NCBI GenBank assembly: GCA_014529385.2
Contig: CM043968.1
Coordinates: forward strand, 28,027,013-28,091,012
Direction: 5' to 3'
DNA: 64,000 bases
From: Adiantum capillus-veneris
Lineage: Eukaryota; Streptophyta; Polypodiopsida; Polypodiales; Pteridaceae
Shown: positions 56,637-64,000 of the stretch, piece after piece
How the letters are laid out: each line of letters opens with the position of its first letter
Numbering within the stretch: position 1 is the first letter of the stretch
Translations under genes and position numbers: made by a program
Notes under the pieces: generated by a model
The model's input: only the letters and a program-made list of their open reading frames with translations
Databases searched by the model: none
Told to the model about the DNA's origin: nothing

Positions 56637-59330
56637 ATGCACATAGAGCTCTCACGCGAGTATGAACCCCTTTGCAAGAAAAACAAACAGCATACGCTTT
56701 TTGAAGCTTTGAAGGAGAACTTAAGATCACAAAGCATGAAAAATGTGGACCTTTGGCTGGACGGAAAAATGTATCCAAAGCATACTCCACTCCACCTTTT
56801 AAGGATATTACATCCCTAGTGAACTATGTCGAAGATGGCCACCATGGCTTGTATAGCTACAATAAGCATTTGAAAGCAAGAAATGACGTTGTGCAACAAG
56901 AGAGAGATATTGTATACAGCGAGAATGTTCGCTTACACCAAAAAGTCATGCAATGTGCTCAACAGGTTGAAGGCAGCAAGGAGACCATCAAGGAGCTTAC
57001 ACCAACAACTCAGAGAACAAAAAACAGTGCTAGGTCTTCGCCAAAGAGAAAGAAAACTAAGAGACATCGAGGACTTGAAAGTTGGCTCGGGAGGAATCAA
57101 GAAAAGAGTGCAATCCATCAAGTGAGTGCATCTATCCTTCTTAGGTTTATATTCATAAACTCTTACATCTCTTACTGCTAACATGCTTGCGTCGATATTT
57201 GCTTCACCATGACAAGGAAGTGGAGCGCAGCACAACCACCTCCTCGGCCCATTACGGGCTCATATTGACTCGCAAAAACATAGCTGGGCTCTTGGATGAT
57301 AAGCGCTATGGTAAGATTGTTGCTAAATAGCTTGACAACCTTTGACAGGAGAACCAACTCTCTGCACGGGGCGTTCAATCAATTTTGGATGAAGCTGGTA
57401 TATCCAATAAGGGATATACTGCCATTTTCAAGTATGTAGCACCATTTGCAGTGTTGTTCCACTAGAAAAGGGTTTTGCATTATTTGCAATGCTGCTCCAC
57501 TAGAAAAGGTTTTTGATTCCTAACTCCTCTTACTCAGGTTTGTGCAAAGACACATCAAAAAGTTCCGCATCAAGCACACGCTACTTCCAAACCCTTCCTC
57601 TATTCAGAAAACAAGACGAAAAGTCAACGAGGAGGTGCTTCAAAAGCTAGAAAGTCCTTTCCACATTGAATCAATATACAAATCGCCAAAAAGAGAAGAA
57701 ATGGTCTATGACAATTATAACAATATTTTTTATGATATGATCACGCTGTAGTCATACATTGTGCAGTTGTTCGATGTTACTCATGAAGAGTGAAACGGCG
57801 TCCTGAAGTTTGTCATCAAGCTAGATGAGTGCGAGATTGTAAAGGAGACAAAGGTTGAGTGAATCACAATCACACTTATGAATAGAGATCTGGATGCAAG
57901 CATTAGACTAGATGATCCTCGAGACTTTAGTGTGAAATTTGAGCACAACATTTTCCTTCTTGCGACGTTCAAGGTGCGTAGAAGTTATGTTTAAGATAAT
58001 TTATCGTTATGTTTCAGTTGAATGCTTTCAAATATGCATTATAAAAAGTTCAAAATTATCCTTTCAAGTGCCCATTGAGAACTTCGATATATTGAATTGG
58101 GTTTTTCATCAAACAAACATACCAAAAACAATAAGTGAACAGAGAAATGAAAAGAAATTGGATGTGGAGGGCATGGGATCCTATAATGTAGAGTGGCACA
58201 TGGTTGGAGACCTAAAAGCCTTGAAATTCATGTACAATGTTTCCAAAGGAGCAACAAGCAAAAGCCCTTGCTTGTATTGCATGGGAGAGGTTCACAACCT
58301 TGACAAACCATTTTGGATAAGAGCTTCGGATAGGCATCTGCACGACCCTAACTTTCAACCCATTTTGGATATCCCACTATCTAGAGTACACATATGCACA
58401 ATGCATGCACTTTGTAAAATATAGAAAAAATAATGTTTCTCTACATCTGTTTTGCCTGGACCACTCGACCTCTCTCTGCGAAAAATCAAAGGGAAATCTC
58501 AGCCTTAGAGACGGCCTTCTCATAAATGGGTTTGCACGGAGGACATGTTAGATAGAGCAAGATGAGAAGAGATCAAAAAATGGTCGCGATGTTCCAAAGA
58601 AGCTATCCATTGTTGATGGTGTGAAATCCCGACTCTTCCTTTCAATGCCCACAACTGGACGACAATGCAAAATCCAAAGTGCACAAGAAAGACAAGTATT
58701 AAGATATAACAGGTAGAAAAATCAACACAATGCTCTAGTTGACCATACAGACAATGGTGCATCAAGGACTCGCAAAGCAAAGGTATGGAAAACCTTGGAT
58801 GCAATATTCCAGTTCTGCGAATTGAACTCATGGACTGATGGCAACTATACAAAATTCCAAGAAGCTATGGAGACCTTCCACAAGACATTCAAAGGAAGTG
58901 GACAAATCAACATATTACTCAGTACATGGTATAATTGTTTTGATGACATGATAATCTTTTGAATTGCAAATACTCATCCTTATAATTTCTGCATGCTTTG
59001 TGTGCAACACATTATCTGTAATCACATGCCTTGGTTTGCAAGGCAATATGAAAGCTTGGGTGTTTGGTCTACACAGGGCATGGAAAAACCCACTACTAAG
59101 CTCGTACTGGTTATTTCAATCACACTCGACATGGAGGTGGTGCAGACAAAGCAAACAGCTTAGAGGAGCTAAACCAATGAATGTATTGGAAACTAATGCA
59201 TATGTCACATTGCAAGGAACAAGTCAAACAAAGTCAAATTGGCCATGCGGTGAGATTAGCAAAAAAACGGCAAAGAAAGGAGATAAGGGAGTTATCATCT
59301 GCGGCTAGACAACATGCGGATTGGCGGCTA
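56637..59330 (+). pseudogene. Decayed intron-containing gene, probably transposon-derived
   Basis: Exon-like blocks alternate with short introns that have good borders: 57122-57216 (95 bp), 57432-57537 (106 bp) and 57974-58068 (95 bp). Readable parts are a coiled coil with many Gln/Glu/Lys (56840-57120), KHTLLPNPSSIQKTRRKV (57570), VEWHMVGDLKALKFMYN and TSKSPCLYCMGEVHNLDKP (58190-58310), LSRVHICTMHALCKI (58380), TLDAIFQFCELNSW (58790) and, in the last part, GVWSTQGMEKTHY with NHTRHGGGADKANSLEEL (59060-59180). The GDLKxL...CxxC and HTRHGGG patterns remind me of multi-domain transposon-derived proteins of plants and invertebrates, but I cannot name the family. Several stops and shifts make it a pseudogene. 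Confidence 0.5.
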
Positions 59331-59531
59331 CAAAAAGAGTGCGTGGGAAGGGTTTGAACAACACCGTTGCAAGCTATGACATAACTCTCCGCCATAGCAA
59401 GATCCAAACACCAAACTTAATGTATCTAGAAGAATCGATATAATTTCAGCTTTTCATATTGTGAATGATGGTTGCAACAAAATTAAAAATGTGGCAAGAC
59501 AGTGATACTCTATCATTTCAACTTTTCATAA

Positions 59532-59809
59532 TGTGAATGATGGTTGCAACAAAAAAAGTACATTGCAAGACATTGCTACATAATCAATCTAGCTTTGATG
59601 AATAAAATAAATACATTCTATTTATTTATAGTCGTGTGGAAATGATACAAAATATTCTGGCCTCTTGTCCTGTGAATGATGGTTGCAACAAAAAAAGTAC
59701 ATTGCAAGACATTGCTACATAATCAATCTAACTTTGATGAATAAAACAAATACATTCTATTTATTTATAGTCGTCTGGAAATGATACAAAATATTCTAGC
59801 CTCTTGTCC
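59532..59809. repeat. Tandem duplication of 139 bp
   Basis: 59532-59670 and 59671-59809 differ at only a few positions. The duplicated unit covers the last codons and 3' end of the minus-strand gene (FPDDYK and stop), so that gene's 3' end exists twice. Confidence 0.9.
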
Positions 59810-61384
59810 TTATCTGAAGGACCCTCTTCCTCGTACCTTGGTCTCTTTGAATGACGTGTTTTGTCATCAGCATCCATCGCAAGCACGTTGAGGTCGAGCA
59901 ATTGGATCTCCTCAGATGCCTCAACCTGCAGGGCCTCTTCTATAAGTTGCATGATTGGCTGCTTTTGTTTCAACAAATCATGTTTTCCATATTGTGGCAA
60001 CTGGCGTGGGTCTGTGATTCCACAATCTAAACCATACGCAGCATGTGACAAAAAGTAGCGACACAGGCCATACATGCCAGGCCCTACACCAAAAATTGAG
60101 ACTGCTGCTTGTTTATCTAGCAACATCACCTTGTCTGTGTTCCATCTAATGGCCGTGCCTCCTAGATATCTTAAGAGTGTCTTCAATACAGAAAAAGGGA
60201 ATTCAGCCTTGTCCTTGGAGAAGTTGGAATGGAAAGCAGAGGAAGTTTGGAGCGTTCAAATTCTCCAAGTACTGACCAAGGGAGGAATTCTTTCCCAAGT
60301 CTCCTTTACCTCGTCCACAGGGACGATGAATGAACCTAATCATCATAGACTACGGGCTACAAGAAATAAAAGCCAAGTGTTGGTATATACACATGAAACT
60401 CTCATAAAGGGAAGCAAAAAAATATTTACACATTTTATCTTCTTTGAGTATTGCAGGATTCCATAAGTCGTGTACTCTCGTTTGCAGAGGATGAGGAAGG
60501 CATCAATGTTGTTGATGGAGCAATTCTCTCCATCTCTGTGATTCTAACCCTTTCTTGTACCGCCTTGAACTCTGACTCCGTTGGAAGCATCACGGTACAT
60601 GCGGTTGCATCCTTGTATATCATTGCTTGTGCCTCTATTGATTCGATAAACTCACGCACTGTTACATGAGCATCCATGACAGAATACTTGTCATTGGCAG
60701 GGTTGATTATATTGTCATCCTCTTGTAGATTTTGAGCAACTATAGCAAGTCATTAGTCCTCTCTCAAGTCAAACAACTCCATGATGTCATTAAGCATTAC
60801 ATAATGATGATCACCAGGGAGCACATTTGTTGGCAAAGCTCCCTCTAGCAATTGAACACCTTTTGAAACACACAAAGCACCACTTGGTGGTTGCATCAAC
60901 TTGTCACCAGTGATTGAACAATGACTGCTCTCGGCCTCCTCTACTATGTCCTGGTGATCGTCCAGATTATTGTTCAAAAATAGTATGAACCCAGCATAGT
61001 ATTCTGCAACTCAACACTTTCGATTATGTACGAGACATCTGATGTCATTCCTGTGAGACTACAGTGGCAACTTGAGGTTGCTCCTATAGAAAATATCTTT
61101 CTTTAAACAATCAAAACTGATATTCTTCATATGAACATATCGACAACCCCCAAAGTCAAATGTGTTGTTGATCATCTATTGCTCGTATGTCTGATGAAAC
61201 CTTGCAAGAAAATATGACGCAAAAGCCAAAACTCTTGCAATGAGAAGGCAGGGTTAAAAATAGGCTTGAATTCCTGCTCCCACTGTTGAAGCCCAATTCT
61301 ATAGAGAAAATGGTACAGCTTGTCTTTGGGTGCCTCATTAGAGCAAGGCAGCTCCTCCTCTATCTCGATCTGAAAGGAATCCAT
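59761..61384 (-). pseudogene. Unidentified gene opposite to its neighbours, decayed
   Basis: The start is ATG at 61384 (MDSFQIEIEEELPCSNEAP), about 90 nt downstream of a TATA box. The protein is followed over FLYRIGLQQWEQEFKPIF, a frameshift at about 61190, then DDHQDIVEEAESSHCSI (60950), LPGDHHYVMLNDIMELFDL (60800), VMDAHVTVREFIESIEAQA (60660) and MLPTESEFKAVQERVRI. After a probable intron (60450 to about 60240) the best block follows: KAEFPFSVLKTLLRYLGG, VGPGMYGLCRYFLSHAAYG and DPRQLPQYGKHDLLKQ, ending at FPDDYK. In-frame stops lie near 61168, 61065, 61020 and 60750. I do not recognise the family. The acidic, Lys-rich end (RHSKRPRYEEEG) may be a nuclear signal. Confidence 0.45.
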
Positions 61385-61440
61385 TTGTGGAGAGAGGTAA
61401 CAAAACTTGGGTTGTTGGTTAGGGTAAAGGTAGTAAGGCA

Positions 61441-61675
61441 CTGGCTAACACTAGGGGACTGACAGGCCTCCTATATATAAACTCCTCAGGAACTCGACCA
61501 GGTCATTACAACCACCCTTATGATTGCATTAGTAATGGTGCAATGAATGCAGCACAAAGATCGAGGCAAGCTCAACCATCCCTATGACACATGTCCTGGT
61601 TGAGTGAGTATCGTAGCTATATAAAGCACCTTGACTGCATACTCCAGAACTCGCTCACATCTACACAACGCAGGT
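61441..61675. promoter_or_regulatory. Divergent promoter with two TATA boxes
   Basis: On the minus strand TATATATAGG (61469-61480 region) precedes the ATG at 61384 by about 90 nt. On the plus strand CTATATAAAG (about 61617-61626) precedes the ATG at 61676 by about 55 nt. The two boxes are only about 140 bp apart, so the region can drive both genes. The short 5' UTRs contain no upstream ATG. Confidence 0.5.
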
Positions 61676-61885
61676 ATGGAGGACAAGAAGAGAGGAAAGG
61701 TGAAGCTTCTCCAAAAGATGATGGCGGAAATGAAGGAGGTCGAGAAAATGCTAGATGAGGCAAAAGCTCTTCGAAAGGAGCTGAAGAAAAAAAACAAAGG
61801 TAACCAAAATGAAAAGGCTAAGGAAAATAGCACTACAAAGATCGAGGACAAGAAACCACAAACGATAAAGGAGGAAGAAGAATAA
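61676..61885 (+). CDS. Small charged coiled-coil protein (69 codons)
   Basis: An uninterrupted ORF starts at ATG 61676 (MEDKKRGKVKLLQKMM) and ends EEEE before TAA. Residues 10-40 form heptads (EMKEVEKMLDEAKALRKELKKK); the second half is Lys/Glu/Asn-rich. A TATA box lies 50-60 nt upstream. No known domain. It is one of the few intact ATG-to-stop frames with a plausible promoter in this part of the window. It might dimerise, or act as a partner of the divergently transcribed gene product; both are guesses. Confidence 0.45.
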   Translation: MEDKKRGKVKLLQKMMAEMKEVEKMLDEAKALRKELKKKNKGNQNEKAKENSTTKIEDKKPQTIKEEEE

Positions 61886-62045
61886 TTGTAATGGACCAAC
61901 AAGATAGTGCATCAATCACCTCTTAGTCTTGTGTAATGGAGTCCTTGAAGATAATGCAAATGTCTTCATATCTTGTTCCTTTGTCTCTGCCTCTTTGTTT
62001 CTTTTTTTGGTTACTAATTATGAAAGAAGAGCTTTTTATCAAAAT

Positions 62046-62760
62046 GTGTCGCACCACAATGCGAGTGAGAGGTTTATGTCACATAGCCATTGATATGCTT
62101 CCGTTGTGCAGTGAAAGAAAAATATCACACCACAATGCGATAGGGAGCTCTCTTCACGATGGGTGGTCCCTATCGCGTTGTGACGCGACATCCACATGTC
62201 GCGCCACAACGCGATAGGGAGGTGTATCCACGATATGGGTGGTCCCTATCGCGTTGTGACGCGATACGAAATATCGCGCCACAATGCAATAGGAAGACGC
62301 GTCCACAATATGGGTGGTCCCTATCACATTGTGACGCAACATCCAAATGTCACACCATAACACAATAGGGAGGAATATCCATGATATGGACAGTCCCTAT
62401 CGCGTTGTGGCGCGACATCCAAATATCACGCCACAACGCGATAGGGAGTATCTCCACAATATGGGTGGTCCCTATCGCATTGTTACGTGACATCCAAATG
62501 TCGCACCACAACGTGATAGGAAGGCATCACCACAACATGGTTGGTCTCTATCGCGTTGTGGCACGGCACTGTTTATCGCTTTGTGGCGCGCCATCAAGAG
62601 TGTCGCGCCACAACGCAATAAGGAGGTCTGGCTCCGGTACACTCCCCCTTCTCGCATCGTGCCGCGATATTTTTTCTTGTTGTGACACAACGCGAGGAGG
62701 GGGTTTGGTTGATCAAGGCCCATCCCCTATCGTGTTGTGCCGCGACAACCATATAGTTGA
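62046..62760. repeat. CpG-rich tandem array of hairpin-forming 75-76-bp units
   Basis: The landmark CCCTATCGCGTTGTG (or variant) recurs at 62168, 62244, 62319, 62395, 62470 and 62546, a period of 75-76 bp, with weaker units on both sides. Each unit contains an arm TCGCGCCACAACGCGATAGG and, 20-25 bp later, its near reverse complement. Every unit can therefore fold into a stem of about 20 bp. Some units have CG changed to CA or TG, as expected from methylated CpG decay. The ORFs across the array are repeat translations. Confidence 0.9.
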
Positions 62761-62907
62761 CCTGGTGCCTCAGTCAACATGCAGAATGCCAAGTGTCCTT
62801 CATGAGGTGATGCACTCTTCCCAATGATGATGAGCGACTCAATTAATTGTGGCCTCCACCTTATGGTGTATCCCATGTTTAGTAATGATGATGGTGTCCT
62901 TGGCACT

Positions 62908-62914
62908 TATATAA
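62908..62914 (+). promoter_or_regulatory. TATA box of the histone H3-like gene
   Basis: TATATAA lies about 140 nt before the ATG at 63056. A pyrimidine-rich 5' UTR (CTTCTTCTTATTTTTCCCC) without ATG follows. Confidence 0.5.
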
Positions 62915-63055
62915 CGTTTCTATTTTTGTATATCCCACTGCTGTTTGACCTCTATCCTCACCTCTCAGAGTCAGATTTTGCAACCTAACCTTCTCATTGC
63001 TCAATCTTCTTCTTATTTTTCCCCACAACACTTTCTAGGGTAAACACTTGTTTCC

Positions 63056-63720
63056 ATGGCTCGCATGAAGCAGACCGCAGGGAAGGTTTACCTGTGCAAT
63101 ACAACCAACCTTCATCCTCAAGAGTTGTAGGCAAAACCCTACCTAATCTTTGGGCAACAATGTGTAGTCAAAGATACGAGCATAAACGAAGCGTTCTGCT
63201 TGAGCTGCACAAACTCCAGAGGCATATCTCTCTGGCTATTTCTAAGTTACCCTTCCAAAGAATAGTTCGCTAGATTTGTGAGAGCGCGAATTTGGATTTT
63301 CGGTGGGCCAGAAGTGTGATGGGTTGCCTCCACGAGGCACCCGAGGACTTTCTGATCGAGCTGTTCCAAGACAGCTACGTCCTCACAACTCATGCTCATA
63401 GAGTGATAGTGATGCCCCGGGATATCAATTCTCTTAGGCTGTTATGCTTCAGGTATGACAAGACACTTGTGACAGTCCATCTATCTGACAAGAGAATGGA
63501 CAACATTTTGACAATCCCTCTAATCACCAAAGTGAAGGTGTACGATGTGAGCACCACACAGCATATGTATGGCACACGTTTGAATGTGGAGCGGACCCAA
63601 GAGCTACTTGTGGAAGAGCCTTCAGCCGAGTCAAATGAACAAGAGATGTTAGCAGTAATTGACCAAGCTAACACTGAGACCCTAGGTTTCCTCGGCCCAA
63701 CTTTCGACGTAGCACTTTTG
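63056..63720 (+). pseudogene. Divergent histone H3-like gene with C-terminal extension
   Basis: ATG 63056 opens MARMKQTAGK, close to the start of histone H3 (MARTKQTARK). That frame stops at 63128, but a shifted frame continues as RYEHKRSVLLELHKL, SKLPFQRIVR, a TAG at 63271-63273 where H3 has Glu, then ESANLDFRWARSVMGCLHEA, LIELFQDS and HAHRVIVMPRDINSLR. This covers alpha-N through alpha-3 of the H3 fold in order and spacing, and the distance from ATG to the RY residues equals that in H3 (about 39 codons). H3 packages DNA with H4 in nucleosomes. The frame runs on about 100 codons past the fold. RW and the weak loop recall centromeric H3, but the KLPFQR motif is of the canonical type. One frameshift and one stop argue for a pseudogene. 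The family assignment is strong by eye; activity is doubtful. Confidence 0.75.
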
Positions 63721-64000
63721 GTATGGGGCCAAAATTTGTATTTTGTTTCGGCCCTCACGAGATAGCTGTTTTTTGAAAAAGTGAGAGGGAGCTTACGGAC
63801 CAAATTATAAATTTTGGTCTCTAGTATGTTATATTATTTTTGGAGAGGTATTTATTTCATTCTGGGTTATTGGAGATCCAATTAATTTTCTCAATTTGCA
63901 GCATGTTGGTTTCCAACCTTGTATGGAATCAACAATCCGAGGTAGCCGTTTTGGATACACAAATGTTAGTCGTGCTTACCTCGCAGTCTACTTCCCTGAT
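63721..64000 (+). other. Possible intron and next exon of the H3-like gene
   Basis: TTTTG|GTATGG at 63720/63721 and TTTGCAG at 63895-63901 would remove 181 bp and keep the reading frame, joining to HVGFQPCMESTIRGSRFGY, which stays open to the window end. An alternative donor CAG|GTATGA at 63453, exactly where H3 homology ends, also gives an open frame after the same acceptor. Without splicing the ORF stops at 63765. Confidence 0.4.

Noticed and set aside
62046-62760. CRISPR-like array
   Set aside because: There are no unique spacers: the whole 75-76-bp unit is repeated and the context is a plant genome.
62154-62827. ORFs on both strands over the 76-bp array
   Set aside because: The period 75-76 and CpG arms explain the open frames. 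The two strands give similar repeated peptides, as expected from inverted arms.

Overview
The window looks like nuclear DNA of a land plant with a large, transposon-rich genome. The evidence is plant-type Ty3/gypsy (including a Tat-like lineage with an extra RNase H) and Ty1/copia retroelements, short GT-AG introns of about 95-106 bp, TATA-box promoters, frequent (CT)n/(GT)n compound microsatellites and a very low density of ordinary genes. I cannot name the species. A seed-free plant such as a fern is possible but not proven. Almost every long reading frame is a decayed mobile element; only a few stretches look like host or cargo genes.

Layout. 1-7040 (+): gag tail, protease, RT, RNase H and integrase of a decayed Ty3/gypsy element. 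It has two integrase zinc-binding modules in series and, after the integrase, an uninterrupted ORF carrying a second retropepsin-like domain. About 7800-17915 (+): two tandem copies of a retroelement that encodes only a long gag-like/coiled-coil protein. They are joined through a shared LTR (12145, 17298), and their leaders carry a regularly spaced AATAATCGCGATTATT palindrome. 17911-28500: LTR-like arms in inverted orientation enclose three roughly 2.3-kb tandem copies of a foldback unit made from opposed integrase/RNase H fragments. 28970-30330 (+): gypsy gag, followed by a nested Tat-like element on the minus strand (30560-35028) with 1.1-kb LTRs and a 4-bp matching flank. 37427-41441: a copia element on the minus strand that has itself received an insertion (39547-40434) flanked by ATTAAT.

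44100-50700 is the most gene-like part. It has a 420-codon Ser/Pro-rich first exon (44455-45709) with a GC-rich promoter, a long 3' flank that appears duplicated further on, a perfect 30-bp palindrome and a GC-rich candidate exon near 50300. 51259-56145 (+) holds two copia remnants, one nearly full length in coding content but with damaged protease and integrase active sites.

56640-64000 is the most unusual part. It holds an intron-containing, decayed gene of a family I do not recognise (probably transposon-derived), a second decayed gene on the opposite strand, a divergent TATA-box promoter driving a 69-codon coiled-coil ORF, an array of CpG-rich 75-76-bp hairpin repeats, and a TATA-driven gene whose product is clearly a divergent histone H3. 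Its tail starts MARMKQTAGK and is followed by a recognisable H3 fold. The reading frame then continues about 100 codons past the fold and can splice on to the window end. It carries one frameshift and one in-frame stop, so it is either a pseudogene or an unusually organised H3-like gene.
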